Assembly: GCF_029024965.1 (NCBI RefSeq)
Contig: NZ_CP118982.1
Coordinates: forward strand, 806,001-870,000
Reading direction: 5' to 3'
Length of the DNA: 64,000 nt
Source: Staphylococcus equorum
GTDB taxonomy: Bacteria > Bacillota > Bacilli > Staphylococcales > Staphylococcaceae
Made by a program: the position numbers and the translations under genes
Notes under the pieces: generated by a model
Told to the model about the DNA's origin: nothing
The model's input: the letters and a program-made list of their open reading frames with translations, nothing else
Database searches by the model: none
In this document: in pieces, positions 1-9,280 of the stretch
How the letters are laid out: each line of letters opens with the position of its first letter
Position numbering within the stretch: position 1 is the first letter of the stretch

Positions 1-631
1 CATGCCTGGTCAAACAGCATATCATGGGCTATTAAAAATTGGACAACCGAAAGAAGGCGAAACAGTTGTTGTATCTGCAGCATCTGGCGCGGTTGGTTCA
101 GTGGTAGGACAAATTGCTAAATTGAAAGGTGCTTATGTTGTAGGTATTGCAGGTGGCCCTGAAAAAACAACATACTTAACAGAAACATTAGGTTTTGATG
201 CGAGTGTGGATTATAAAGCAGATGATTTTTCAGAACAACTTGCTAAAGCAGTACCAAATGGTGTAGATGTGTATTTCGAAAACGTCGGTGGATTGATTGC
301 TGATGAAGTAATGAAACACTTAAATCAATTTGCTCGAATTCCTGTTTGTGGAGCAATTTCTGGTTACAATGATACAACGATTGAACATGGTCCACGTATT
401 CAACCCATCCTCATAAAATCACAAGCATTAATGAAAGGCTTTATTGTGGCAAATTATGCAGATGATTTCGCAAATGCGAGTAAACAACTTGCCCAATGGG
501 TCCAAGAAGATAAAATAAAAACAAAAACGTCAGTCATGAATGGATTTGAACACATACCAGAGGCATTTAGAAACTTATTTACAGGCGATAACTTTGGCAA
601 ACAAGTTGTACAGGTGTCAGACAATATCTAA
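1..631 (+). CDS. NADP-dependent medium-chain oxidoreductase, 5'-truncated by window edge
   Basis: The visible 209 residues are the C-terminal two thirds of a zinc-independent medium-chain dehydrogenase/reductase of the CurA/leukotriene B4 12-hydroxydehydrogenase type. The opening MPGQTAYHGL is an internal family motif normally found around residue 125 of a roughly 335-residue enzyme, so the methionine at position 2 is not the start and the gene begins upstream of the window. A Rossmann NADP-binding segment (SAASGAVGSVVGQ) follows, then ENVGG and GAISGYN, typical of this family. It probably reduces an enone or quinone with NADPH in the cytosol; the substrate cannot be read. It lies 21 bp upstream of another dehydrogenase and may share its transcript. 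Confidence 0.85.
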   Translation, partial: MPGQTAYHGLLKIGQPKEGETVVVSAASGAVGSVVGQIAKLKGAYVVGIAGGPEKTTYLTETLGFDASVDYKADDFSEQLAKAVPNGVDVYFENVGGLIADEVMKHLNQFARIPVCGAISGYNDTTIEHGPRIQPILIKSQALMKGFIVANYADDFANASKQLAQWVQEDKIKTKTSVMNGFEHIPEAFRNLFTGDNFGKQVVQVSDNI

Positions 632-652
632 ACATTAAAGGAGATATGTAAT

Positions 653-1672
653 ATGAAAGCAATAGGTGCAGATACTCGTTTTGATCTAGATGAAGGAAAT
701 CAGTTCTATGAATTTGAAGTTGAACGACCTGAACCAACGCAATACGAACTTTTAGTACGTGTAAAAGCGATTAGTGTTAATCCTGTAGATACTAAAATAA
801 GACAGTCTCCTGTTAACGAGCCACCACGAGTTCTAGGCTTTGATGCTGTTGGTGTGGTAGAAGCGGTAGGTGAAGAAATTAATCATTTTAAAGTTGGCGA
901 CGAAGTATTTTATTCTGGCTCTCCTGCATATCAAGGTTCTAATCAAGAATACCAACTTGTTGATGAGCGTCTTGTCGCTAAAAAACCTAAAAATATAAGT
1001 GTTGCTGAAGCTGCAAGTTTACCTTTAACAGGACTCACTGCATCAGAAACATTATTTGATGTATTTAAAATTTCGCATAATCCAGAAGATAATAAAGGTA
1101 AGTCTATTTTAATTATCAATGGTGCAGGTGGTGTAGGAAGTATTGCAACGCAAATAGCTAAACATCATGGACTCCATGTTATTACAACCGCTTCACGAGA
1201 AGAAACGTATCTTTGGTCTAAAGATATGGGTGCAGATATTGTATTAAATCATAAAAATGATTTAGTTAAAGAGTTTGAAAAATATGAAATAAGCGAAGTT
1301 GATTATATTTTCTGTACATTTGATACAGATCAATACTATGAAAAAATGATCGAACTCGTAAAACCAAGAGGGATCATTGCAACCATTGTCGCTTTTAAAA
1401 ATAAACAAGATTTAAACTTACTCAAACCTAAAAGTATTACATTTACACATGAATATATGTATTCAAGACCGCTACATGAAACTGAAGACATGACTTTACA
1501 TCGTGACTATTTAACGGACATTTCTGAAAAAATAGAAGCGAATGTATATCAACCAACTTTAAATGAAGTGATAGATGGTTTAACAGCAAATAGTCTGTTC
1601 GAAGCACATACGAAACTTGAAAATCAAAACATGATTGGTAAATTAGTAATTCAACTCAATCAAGAATCATAA
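653..1672 (+). CDS. Zinc-type alcohol dehydrogenase-like / quinone oxidoreductase family protein
   Basis: A 339-residue medium-chain dehydrogenase, full length for the family. The N-terminal GroES-like fold carries [14 protein letters not shown] and [13 protein letters not shown], and the nucleotide-binding segment [17 protein letters not shown] lies near residue 160. The cysteines and histidines of true zinc alcohol dehydrogenases are missing at the usual sites, so it is more likely a zinc-free quinone or enone reductase, as in the staphylococcal ZADH-family homologs. The start ATG follows an AAGGAG site at the end of the 21-bp spacer after the preceding oxidoreductase, so the two are probably co-transcribed. 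A strong terminator follows. The physiological substrate is unknown. Confidence 0.85.
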   Translation: MKAIGADTRFDLDEGNQFYEFEVERPEPTQYELLVRVKAISVNPVDTKIRQSPVNEPPRVLGFDAVGVVEAVGEEINHFKVGDEVFYSGSPAYQGSNQEYQLVDERLVAKKPKNISVAEAASLPLTGLTASETLFDVFKISHNPEDNKGKSILIINGAGGVGSIATQIAKHHGLHVITTASREETYLWSKDMGADIVLNHKNDLVKEFEKYEISEVDYIFCTFDTDQYYEKMIELVKPRGIIATIVAFKNKQDLNLLKPKSITFTHEYMYSRPLHETEDMTLHRDYLTDISEKIEANVYQPTLNEVIDGLTANSLFEAHTKLENQNMIGKLVIQLNQES

Positions 1673-1727
1673 GTTATAAATATTAAAATCTGTCATGTTA
1701 ATGTGTTATGAAATTAATATACTAGAT

Positions 1728-1774
1728 AAGCCTTCCAAGCAATTACCTTATGGGTGAATAATTGGAAGGCTTTT
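1728..1774 (+). terminator. Rho-independent terminator after the oxidoreductase pair
   Basis: A perfect 11-bp stem (AAGCCTTCCAA with TTGGAAGGCTT) is followed by a short T run. It closes the two-gene oxidoreductase unit before the BCCT transporter. Confidence 0.85.
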
Positions 1775-1931
1775 AAATATGTAAATTTATTATAATTACA
1801 CATTTAATAAATCTATTTATAGTGTTTAAATAAGATTATAATAATCCTTAAAAGTGGTTACAAATATGGAATATATTAAGTATGATAGGGTATGTATCTT
1901 ACATAAAGCAAAGGGAGAGTGTAATTTTGTT

Positions 1932-3542
1932 ATGCATTTTAAAAAAATGACAGCAGTATTTTGGGTGGCATTAGCTATTTGTACGGTATTTGTACTCTAT
2001 GGTGCAATATTACCGAAACAATTAGAATCAGTCACTCAATCTATCACGAATTTTATAGCAGTTAATTTTGGTTGGTATTATTTATTACTTGTATTAGTCA
2101 TATTAATTGTATGTGTTTATCTATTATTTTCTAGATATTCATCTATTACATTGGGTGAAGAAGGCGAAGATCCTGAATTTTCATTAAAATCATGGTTCGC
2201 AATGTTATTTAGTGCAGGTATGGGTATTGGTTTAGTCTTTTGGACAACTTCTGAACCAATTAGTCATGCATTTACTTTAACCCCATTACATAAAGCAGGC
2301 ACGCAAACTGCAATTAATGATGCGATGCAATTTTCATTCTTTCATTGGGGTGTGCACGCATGGGCTGTATATGGTATCGTGGGACTCGTTTTTGCGTACT
2401 TTAATTTCCATAAAGGTTATCCGGGACTAGTCAGTGCTACGTTAATACCTATTTTAGGCAGTAAAATGATGAAAGGTCCTATCGGTGGGGCGATAGATGT
2501 CCTTGCAATTATTGCTACTGTAACAGGTGTTGCTGCAACACTTGGTTTTGGTGCGTTGCAAATCAATGAAGGATTGAATTTCTTATTTGAAATACCTTCT
2601 AATTTTGGGAGTCAAGTTATTATCATTATTATAGCAACCTTATTATTTAGTTGGTCAGCTTGGTCAGGTATTGATAAAGGTATTAAGAGCTTAAGTAATA
2701 TTAATATGGCGTTAGCTTTCCTCGTGTTACTCTTATTGTTCTGTGTAGGACCTACACTAACGATATTAAATACGTTTACCAATTCATTAGGGGATTATAT
2801 TGCTAATTTCTTTAACATGAGTTTACGTATACCGCAATCGGGTGGCGAAAAATTCCAGTGGTTAAAACAATGGACAATCTTCTATTGGGCTTGGTGGATT
2901 TCATGGGCGCCGTTTGTTGGAATCTTTATCGCCCGTGTCTCTCGAGGTAGAACGATTAAAGAATTTATATTAGGTGTATTATTTGTACCAGCGCTTGTAT
3001 GTTTCATATTTTTTGCAGTATTTGGCGCCTCAGCAATTTACTTACAACAAAACGGTATTGCGAATATCGCGAAAGAAGCAACGGAAACAGCGACCTTTGC
3101 TACGTTGGAACAATTTCCATTAGGATTTGTATTGAGTATTATTACGCTGATAGTCATTATGATTTTCTTTGTAACATCAGCCGACTCAGCTACGTATGTA
3201 TTAGGTATGTTGAGTTCTAAAGGTAGTATTAATCCTTCTGGTTTAGTCAAAGTCAGTTGGGGCATTATTTTAGCGTTATTTGCGATGATTATGATTTATA
3301 CGGGTGGAACGCAATCGATTCAAAACCTTTTAATTATTGCAGCTTTACCATTCTCCATTGTCATTATATTAATGATATGGTCACTCTTGAAATCATTAGC
3401 AATAGAAAAGCCGAGACCTAGCAATAAGCTACTTGTCACGGATAGTCAGCTTTTACAATATCGTAAAGCAAATCAAGATGATTCAGAAACAGAAGACGAT
3501 AAACAAATAGAATCAACTGAAGATCGGAAGAATAATAACTAG
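1932..3542 (+). CDS. opuD: BCCT-family glycine betaine/choline/carnitine transporter (OpuD-like)
   Basis: A secondary transporter that imports compatible solutes such as glycine betaine, driven by sodium or proton gradient, for osmoprotection. The protein has about 12 hydrophobic helices. It carries the family hallmarks GMGIGLVFWTTSEPISH near residue 105 and a tryptophan-rich stretch FYWAWWISWAPFVGIF near residue 320, followed by ARVSRGRTI. The C-terminus is hydrophilic and acidic. An open frame extends upstream to 1854, but the region before 1932 reads as a leader with no hydrophobic content, and an AAGGGAG site sits at 1911-1917, so the ATG at 1932 is preferred (536 residues). Spacing is long, so the start is uncertain. 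It lies just upstream of the alkaline-shock operon. The substrate is assigned by family only. Confidence 0.85.
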   Translation: MHFKKMTAVFWVALAICTVFVLYGAILPKQLESVTQSITNFIAVNFGWYYLLLVLVILIVCVYLLFSRYSSITLGEEGEDPEFSLKSWFAMLFSAGMGIGLVFWTTSEPISHAFTLTPLHKAGTQTAINDAMQFSFFHWGVHAWAVYGIVGLVFAYFNFHKGYPGLVSATLIPILGSKMMKGPIGGAIDVLAIIATVTGVAATLGFGALQINEGLNFLFEIPSNFGSQVIIIIIATLLFSWSAWSGIDKGIKSLSNINMALAFLVLLLLFCVGPTLTILNTFTNSLGDYIANFFNMSLRIPQSGGEKFQWLKQWTIFYWAWWISWAPFVGIFIARVSRGRTIKEFILGVLFVPALVCFIFFAVFGASAIYLQQNGIANIAKEATETATFATLEQFPLGFVLSIITLIVIMIFFVTSADSATYVLGMLSSKGSINPSGLVKVSWGIILALFAMIMIYTGGTQSIQNLLIIAALPFSIVIILMIWSLLKSLAIEKPRPSNKLLVTDSQLLQYRKANQDDSETEDDKQIESTEDRKNNN

Positions 3543-3590
3543 AGCAAACTTATTTTGCCATAGAAAATATTTAACAAATACAATAAAAAT

Positions 3591-3616
3591 GTTTCTAAGT
3601 TTTTTTTAAAGGGTAT
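3591..3616 (+). promoter_or_regulatory. SigB-type promoter of the amaP-asp23 operon
   Basis: GTTTCT at 3591-3596 and GGGTAT at 3611-3616 are separated by 14 bases. This matches the GTTT-N14-GGGTAT layout of sigma-B promoters. The asp23 operon of S. aureus is a classical SigB reporter, which fits the position about 50 bp upstream of amaP. Confidence 0.75.
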
Positions 3617-3668
3617 TAGTCATATATAACAAGTACATAATCTAGAAACATAGGAGGTGGCATACGAG

Positions 3669-4205
3669 GTGAAGCGACTTAAAAATTTCATATTAGGACT
3701 TTTAATTGTAGTAATCGTTGGTGTTTTACTGTTTATGTATATCAAAGACTCTAGAATTACTCAATATCAAGATTACTTAACACAGTTTAATTGGTTTCAA
3801 CCAACCTTAATAACTTTAGCAGCGTTACTCATTTTAATTGGCCTGATACTAGTATTCAGCTTGTTTAAACCTACGTATAGAAAACCCGGACTTTACAAAG
3901 ATTTCAATGATGGTCATATTTATGTATCGAGAAAAGCAATTGAAAAATCAGCATACGATACACTTGTACAATATGATCAAATTCGTCAACCGAACGTGAT
4001 TGCAAAATTGTATAACAAGAAGAAGAAATCACATATTGCTTTGAAAGCGGATTTCTTTGTACCAGGTGATGTTCAAGTTAAATCATTAACGGAAGAAATT
4101 AGAAATGACATTAAGCAGAACGTAGAACACTTTACTGAATTACCAGTATCAAAACTAGAGGTCAACGTTAGAGATCAAAAAACCTCAGGCAAACGTGTGT
4201 TGTAA
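3669..4205 (+). CDS. amaP: Alkaline shock response membrane anchor protein AmaP
   Basis: A 178-residue membrane protein that in S. aureus tethers Asp23 to the cytoplasmic membrane. Two N-terminal hydrophobic segments (about residues 4-25 and 48-68) are followed by a basic, soluble C-terminal half related to the Asp23/DUF322 fold. The frame opens at GTG 3657, but that codon overlaps the strong AGGAGG site at 3652-3657. GTG 3669, 11 bases downstream, is the better start. It is followed closely by the DUF2273 gene and asp23, and a SigB-type promoter precedes it. Confidence 0.88.
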   Translation: MKRLKNFILGLLIVVIVGVLLFMYIKDSRITQYQDYLTQFNWFQPTLITLAALLILIGLILVFSLFKPTYRKPGLYKDFNDGHIYVSRKAIEKSAYDTLVQYDQIRQPNVIAKLYNKKKKSHIALKADFFVPGDVQVKSLTEEIRNDIKQNVEHFTELPVSKLEVNVRDQKTSGKRVL

Positions 4206-4217
4206 GGGAGGGTTATC

Positions 4218-4457
4218 ATGACTAATAATAATCACCAAAATGGACAAGATTCTACACAAGAAGTTGTTGATTTCTTAAAAGTATTTAAATGGAGAATCAT
4301 TGGATTCTTAGCATTCTTGATTATCGCAATATTATTCTTAACACTAGGTTTCTGGAGTACAATATTAATCTTAGTATTATGTTTGATTGGAATTGCAATC
4401 GGGTATACTAAAGACCGTAAGCAAGACTTTTTAAATTTCTTAAATCGATGGAGTTAG
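4218..4457 (+). CDS. DUF2273 small membrane protein of the asp23 operon
   Basis: A 79-residue protein with two closely spaced hydrophobic segments (about residues 26-45 and 47-64) and charged ends, typical of the DUF2273 family that accompanies amaP and asp23 in Gram-positive bacteria. It starts 12 bp after amaP behind GGGAGGG. Its role is not known in detail; by association it belongs to the envelope stress complex that holds Asp23 at the membrane. The 68-bp gap to asp23 contains AAGGAG before the asp23 start. Confidence 0.85.
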   Translation: MTNNNHQNGQDSTQEVVDFLKVFKWRIIGFLAFLIIAILFLTLGFWSTILILVLCLIGIAIGYTKDRKQDFLNFLNRWS

Positions 4458-4525
4458 TATTTCCAAAGTTTGAAAATAACTTAAAATTAAATTTTAAAAA
4501 TTGAGAAGACAAAGGAGATTTTAAT

Positions 4526-5032
4526 ATGGCAGTAGATAATAACAAAGCAAAACAAGCATATAATAATCAAACTGGAGTTAATGAACAAGAAGCACAAAAG
4601 CAACAAGAACAAGAACAACAAAAACAAGAACCGCAATTTTCAAATAAATTAACATTTTCTGATGAAGTAATTGAGAAAATTGCAGGCATCGCAGCGCGTG
4701 AAGTAAGTGGAATTTTAGAAATGAAAGGCGGATTCGTCGATAGTATTTCTAACTCATTCGGAAGCAACGAGAACGTTTCAAGAGGCGTAAGCGTTGAGGT
4801 TGGAGAAAAACAAGCAGCTGTTGATTTAAAAGTAATATTAGAATACGGTGAATCAGCACCTAAAATCTTCCGTAAAGTAACAGATTTAGTTAAAGAACAA
4901 GTTAAATATATTACTGGTCTTGACGTAGTTGAAGTTAACATGCGCGTTGAAGATGTAATGACTAAAAAAGAATGGTCTCAAAAAAATGAAAAAAGCCAAA
5001 ACTCAAATAATGAGGAAAAAGGCTTACAATAA
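4526..5032 (+). CDS. asp23: Alkaline shock protein Asp23
   Basis: A 168-residue Asp23/Gls24 (DUF322) family protein, very abundant in S. aureus, membrane-associated through AmaP and involved in cell-envelope homeostasis. The conserved core runs from about residue 40 to 150 ([22 protein letters not shown] and [11 protein letters not shown]). The first 38 residues are a low-complexity tract rich in Gln, Glu and Lys, and the C-terminus is also polar, so both ends are probably disordered. The start follows AAGGAG. It is the last gene of the SigB-type operon, and two hairpin terminators follow. Confidence 0.93.
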   Translation: MAVDNNKAKQAYNNQTGVNEQEAQKQQEQEQQKQEPQFSNKLTFSDEVIEKIAGIAAREVSGILEMKGGFVDSISNSFGSNENVSRGVSVEVGEKQAAVDLKVILEYGESAPKIFRKVTDLVKEQVKYITGLDVVEVNMRVEDVMTKKEWSQKNEKSQNSNNEEKGLQ

Positions 5033-5051
5033 TTAATTGAGTATCAAACTA

Positions 5052-5087
5052 AAAACCGCTAAAGTTAATTTACTTTAGCGGTTTTAA
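5052..5087 (+). terminator. Terminator of the asp23 operon
   Basis: A perfect 14-bp stem (AAAACCGCTAAAGT with its complement) around a six-base loop, ending in TTTT. A-rich left and T-rich right arms let it work on both strands. Confidence 0.85.
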
Positions 5088-5094
5088 AATTTCG

Positions 5095-5128
5095 AAAAAC
5101 CAATTGCTATAAAAGCATTTGGTTTTTT
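5095..5128. terminator. Second hairpin between asp23 and sfaD (convergent)
   Basis: AAAACCAA pairs with TTGGTTTT around a central GC pair and loop, directly after the first terminator. Placed between two convergent genes, it probably serves sfaD on the minus strand, or both strands. Confidence 0.6.
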
Positions 5129-5156
5129 AATATTTATATAGACTTAATATCATACT

Positions 5157-7118
5157 TTAATGAGATTCATGATTTCGGTGAAGTGGATTATTCACTTTTA
5201 TATATGTATAAACATCTGCTTCATCTTCTAGTCTCATCGTGGTTACACATTTATAGTCAATTTCAGACGCGAATAATAATGCTCTAATTTCATCGATTCT
5301 TTTAGAATCATCCATAGTATTGGCGATAACATTTAACTTGTTAGCTAATAGATCACTTACGTTTGACCATATGCTTTGTTCTAAATCATCAATAGCACTA
5401 GATTTTGCTAAAGTACAGATTAATTCTCCAAGATGGTTTTGAATACTAGAATAAAATACTTTATTAAAAACAGTTTGTGGTTGATTCGTTAAAATTAAGG
5501 ATTTCTCATGAAAATTTTGGGTTCTATATCCCATGTGATTCAAGTAAACTTCATCAATGCGTAAACCTTCAAAATCACGGACATATAATTTGTTTAACGA
5601 GCCATCACTATTAAATGTAGCGATAGTATTTTGTAAATGTGCTTCAAGAGCGATGCCATATTTAATGTATAAAGGTAGCGTAATATCAATTAGTGCTTGA
5701 CTATACTGTTCTATCCAAGTGATACATGCTTCTTTATAAGAAACAAAAGCATGTGTTTGTGCATACTTTTTGATAAGTGTATTGATAGGTGTTTCATAGT
5801 TATAAACATAGTTGGCAACTAAACTTGATGGAATCATAGGTGTTGTATTATTATCAATAACATCATAAATATTAGTTCTAAATAACGAACCTAATTGTTC
5901 ACTTCTTATAGTTTGTATATCATGTGGATCTTCTGTTTTAAAAAAGTGGATGCCAGCAATTTCATCAATCGTATCTCCAGCAATATTATGAAATAGGGTA
6001 TCGCTATGTTTAATGTCATTCAAAATTTTTGTGACTTGAGGGCCATTAATTGTTGTTTGTTCAGATAAAGTTCTAATTTCACCTGTGATATGCACATTAG
6101 TTGATAGTTTAATGTGGGGTAAAGCTATAGGCAGCTTTGGCATTAGTGTTCTAAACGATAGACCAGCGTGATAATCAAGTTGATAGTGAATTGGAATAAT
6201 TCGTTTTTCTTTAAGCTCATTGTCATACTGATTTATTAATACTTCATTATATTGCCATGGATGTATGACCATGACATAGTACGTATCAATATGTTCAGAA
6301 CCAACCTCTCTTAAAACTTCGGAATATAAGCCTTCGAATAAATCATATAGAGTTTCATTGTAATTTTTGGATAATGTTTCAACTTTTGCAATATCTTTAT
6401 GTATTAAGATAAACTTTAAGCCTATAACATTATTGAACTCAGAAGAATAATTAATTGTAGTTTCAGGTGTCATACCTTTACGTAATTTTGCACCTGGATG
6501 TAAGGGATGCCCTTCAACAACTGCTTGTTCGGATCTTAAATAACTATCTTCCGCTTCAATAATTAGTTGACCAAGAGGCAAAGTTTCATCAGCTAATGTA
6601 ATCATTTGAAAGCTAAGCGAAATAGCCATATTAGCTACGCTATTATTTATATCTTCTCTAAATTGATAACTTGCGTCATTATTAAGTGTTGGTGCTTCGG
6701 TTAAAATACAACTTAATATCTCATTAGGATGTAAAATTCTTTCAAGATTATGCTTACTTTCAAAATAAAAGGGGCCTTCAACATCAATTCTATCGAATGC
6801 ATGTAATCCAGTAATAGGTGCATATAAAGTTTTTTGAGCGTGTGGGAAATTTATTTTTAATGTTTGTAATTGGTTAGTAGCTAAGTTTATTGGTGCATCG
6901 TGTGTTGTAATGACCTGACTATAATCGCGGCTATTAACTAAATTCTCTCTATGTAAAGAAGTGATGAGCCGCTGTGATATTTTATCTCTACTGATTAATA
7001 ACGCTTTCATAAATGCATCACGCCATTCATAATTGATAGATTCTAAATAGGTTAATGCATATTGTTCATCTTTAGTGAGTTTATTAATTGAATTGTTAAA
7101 GTCTATGTTTGTATTCAT
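5157..7118 (-). CDS. sfaD: Staphyloferrin A synthetase SfaD (IucA/IucC family)
   Basis: A 653-residue NRPS-independent siderophore synthetase that condenses citrate with D-ornithine in staphyloferrin A synthesis. The family motif VEGHPLHPGAKLRKG lies at about residues 201-215. The C-terminal signature EAHLQN followed by RDFEGLR and the FhuF-like tail fit the IucA/IucC fold. It is divergent from sfaB, the S. aureus arrangement, and a perfect Fur box sits 65 bp upstream of its start. An AGAGGTG ribosome site precedes the ATG. Assignment to SfaD rather than SfaB rests on orientation and length. In S. aureus the exporter gene sfaA would lie between this gene and sfaB; it is missing here. Confidence 0.9.
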   Translation of the reverse strand: MNTNIDFNNSINKLTKDEQYALTYLESINYEWRDAFMKALLISRDKISQRLITSLHRENLVNSRDYSQVITTHDAPINLATNQLQTLKINFPHAQKTLYAPITGLHAFDRIDVEGPFYFESKHNLERILHPNEILSCILTEAPTLNNDASYQFREDINNSVANMAISLSFQMITLADETLPLGQLIIEAEDSYLRSEQAVVEGHPLHPGAKLRKGMTPETTINYSSEFNNVIGLKFILIHKDIAKVETLSKNYNETLYDLFEGLYSEVLREVGSEHIDTYYVMVIHPWQYNEVLINQYDNELKEKRIIPIHYQLDYHAGLSFRTLMPKLPIALPHIKLSTNVHITGEIRTLSEQTTINGPQVTKILNDIKHSDTLFHNIAGDTIDEIAGIHFFKTEDPHDIQTIRSEQLGSLFRTNIYDVIDNNTTPMIPSSLVANYVYNYETPINTLIKKYAQTHAFVSYKEACITWIEQYSQALIDITLPLYIKYGIALEAHLQNTIATFNSDGSLNKLYVRDFEGLRIDEVYLNHMGYRTQNFHEKSLILTNQPQTVFNKVFYSSIQNHLGELICTLAKSSAIDDLEQSIWSNVSDLLANKLNVIANTMDDSKRIDEIRALLFASEIDYKCVTTMRLEDEADVYTYIKVNNPLHRNHESH

Positions 7119-7182
7119 AAGGCACCTCTTAAAATTATTTTACAAAAGTATAAGGTATTTATATAATCTATATTAAGTACAT

Positions 7183-7197
7183 TGATAATAATTATCA
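7183..7197. promoter_or_regulatory. Fur box upstream of sfaD/sfaB
   Basis: TGATAATAATTATCA is an exact 7-1-7 Fur operator. It lies 65 bp from the sfaD start and about 320 bp from sfaB, so it clearly fits repression of sfaD; control of sfaB would need a distant promoter. Confidence 0.88.
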
Positions 7198-7520
7198 ATT
7201 ATAAAAAATAAGTATGGGTTCTATCATAATAGTGTTAATTTGATTGTATGACATATGAAATATAACAGTTTCATCATTTATATTTACCACTTTTCTATGT
7301 ATTTTAACATCCCAAAGTGAATGGACACCGAATAATTTATTTTTAGTACTGTGTTGATTTGAAAAATAGAGGGAACATAGTGAGTATTAAAATGGAAAAG
7401 TAGAACTAAATTACTTTAAATACAGTAATCATATGCTTTGTAATAAAATTGAATACATTTGTGATTACAGCATTATTCAATATTTAATAAATAGATTGAG
7501 CAAAATGGAGGCATTGTTGT
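7198..7520. other. Intergenic stretch where sfaA is expected; no gene seen
   Basis: This AT-rich stretch lies between the Fur box and sfaB. No open frame of useful length and no hydrophobic coding remnant of a major facilitator protein was found in any frame. A weak AGAGGGAA-like site with a tiny frame at about 7370-7396 leads nowhere. Confidence 0.55.
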
Positions 7521-9278
7521 ATGACGGATCGGACATGGCAATCTGCAGATAAAAACGTACAGTATCGTATTTATAATGCGATTATTAAGGAACATATTTT
7601 TCCTGATCAAATGATAGTTAATGAGTTTGAAGATTATATTGAATTACAATATCATGGACAACTTTTACAAGTGGATAAAGTACATAAAAGTGATATGGAA
7701 AGATATGTATTTAGAGGAAAGATACGTTACATCAAGGGTAACACTATGATGGAAATCGAAACTGTAGAACACTTGCTCGATGTATTGGATAAGCAATTTG
7801 ATATACCAATGAGTAACAGATTGAGAGAAGAACTCATTTCTAGTAGAGATGGTTTTGCATTGACGTATGACCATTTTTCTCATAGACAAGCGTTGATTCA
7901 TGCAACATTGAAATTTTCGAGAATGCCTGAAACTATTAATTTCTTCATCTGGTTAAAGCATTTTAAAGATTCAGAAGAAATTAATGATTTAACTTATTCG
8001 GAGAGTATCGTTGTAGAAGGGCATCCAACGCATCCCTTGTCTAAAACAAAATTGCCATTAACAAGAAAAGAAGTAAAATTATATGCGCCAGAGTTTGAAA
8101 AGATTATTCCATTAAAAGTAATGCTTATTCATAAAGCAGATTGTATTACAACGTCAATGGAAGATGATGAACAATATATTTTAAATCATATTATTCCTGA
8201 ATATCGTTATAAACTCAAAGCATTTTTAGAACCGTACCAGTTTGAACTGGAGGATTATAGAATAATACTTGTACATCCTTGGCAATATGACAATGTGATT
8301 GTGCATCAATTTTCGGAATGGATAAAAGAAGGTCGATTATTACCCACACCATTTGATGTAGCATCTAAAGCAACGTTATCATTTAGAACAATGGCGTTAA
8401 TCAATAAGCCGTATCATATTAAATTACCAGTAAATATTCAAGCTACGAGTGCCATCCGAACCGTTGCAGCTGTGACGACAGTAGATGGACCTAAACTCAG
8501 TTATGAATTACAAGAGATGTTAGAGCTACACCCACAATTACAAGTCGCTTTGGAACCTTATGGTATTCATGTAAATATAGATGACGATACCGCACGTCAA
8601 TTGGCTTGCATAGTGAGACACAAACCTTATATCGCAGATAACGGAACGACGTTGGTGACAGCTAGTCTAATTAATAAAAATCCAGTTGATAACAAAGTCG
8701 TTGTAGATAGTTACTTGGAGTGGATTGGAGAAGGACCTACATCAATCGCCATCAAACAATTTTTGTGTAGTTATGCGAAAACTTTAATTGAACCATTAAT
8801 TGCATATATACAAGATTACGGTATCGCCTTAGAAGCGCATATGCAAAATACGATTATTAATCTTGGACCGGATTATCAAATGAAATTTATTATTAGAGAT
8901 CTAGGTGGTTCAAGAATAGATTTAGACACTTTAAAGCTTAAATTACCTCATGTTGATATAACGAATTCAAGTCTGATTGCTGAAAATATTGAAGCGGTTA
9001 TCGGAAAGTTTCAACATTCAGTAATTCAAAATCAAATTGCAGAACTGATTCATTATTTTTCAAAATATGAAGAAGTAGATGAGCGAGCGTTATTTAAATT
9101 AGTTGGGAACATAGTAGATGAAGCGATAGATTCACAAAAAGCTCATGCACAAGTGTTGAAAGCAGTTTTGTTTGGACCTACGATTTCAGTCAAAGCATTG
9201 TTGCGCATGAGAATGGAAAGTAAAGTGAAACAGTACGTAACGATAAAATTAAAGAACCCATTATATAAAGAGGTGTAA
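7521..9278 (+). CDS. sfaB: Staphyloferrin A synthetase SfaB (IucA/IucC family)
   Basis: A 585-residue NIS synthetase, the second enzyme joining citrate to D-ornithine in staphyloferrin A. The nucleotide/citrate-binding motif VEGHPTHPLSK lies near residue 165, and EAHMQN followed by RDLGGSRID lies in the C-terminal third, as in other IucA/IucC proteins. The start ATG follows a GGAGG site. Only two bases separate its stop from sfaC, so the two are one operon. In S. aureus sfaA precedes sfaB in this operon. Here the upstream 400 bp are non-coding up to sfaD. Confidence 0.9.
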   Translation: MTDRTWQSADKNVQYRIYNAIIKEHIFPDQMIVNEFEDYIELQYHGQLLQVDKVHKSDMERYVFRGKIRYIKGNTMMEIETVEHLLDVLDKQFDIPMSNRLREELISSRDGFALTYDHFSHRQALIHATLKFSRMPETINFFIWLKHFKDSEEINDLTYSESIVVEGHPTHPLSKTKLPLTRKEVKLYAPEFEKIIPLKVMLIHKADCITTSMEDDEQYILNHIIPEYRYKLKAFLEPYQFELEDYRIILVHPWQYDNVIVHQFSEWIKEGRLLPTPFDVASKATLSFRTMALINKPYHIKLPVNIQATSAIRTVAAVTTVDGPKLSYELQEMLELHPQLQVALEPYGIHVNIDDDTARQLACIVRHKPYIADNGTTLVTASLINKNPVDNKVVVDSYLEWIGEGPTSIAIKQFLCSYAKTLIEPLIAYIQDYGIALEAHMQNTIINLGPDYQMKFIIRDLGGSRIDLDTLKLKLPHVDITNSSLIAENIEAVIGKFQHSVIQNQIAELIHYFSKYEEVDERALFKLVGNIVDEAIDSQKAHAQVLKAVLFGPTISVKALLRMRMESKVKQYVTIKLKNPLYKEV

Positions 9279-9280
9279 AC

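Noticed and set aside
1854-1931. 26-codon N-terminal extension of the BCCT transporter
   Set aside because: Non-conserved-looking leader with a ribosome site inside it; the ATG at 1932 gives a normal BCCT N-terminus.
4567-4941. 124-codon frame antisense to asp23 with many Cys codons
   Set aside because: The Cys/Ser-rich translation is the reverse reading of the Gln/Lys-rich asp23 codons, and no ribosome site was seen.
7370-7396. AGAGGGAA followed by a short GTG frame as a remnant of sfaA
   Set aside because: The frame ends after seven codons and nothing hydrophobic follows in any frame.
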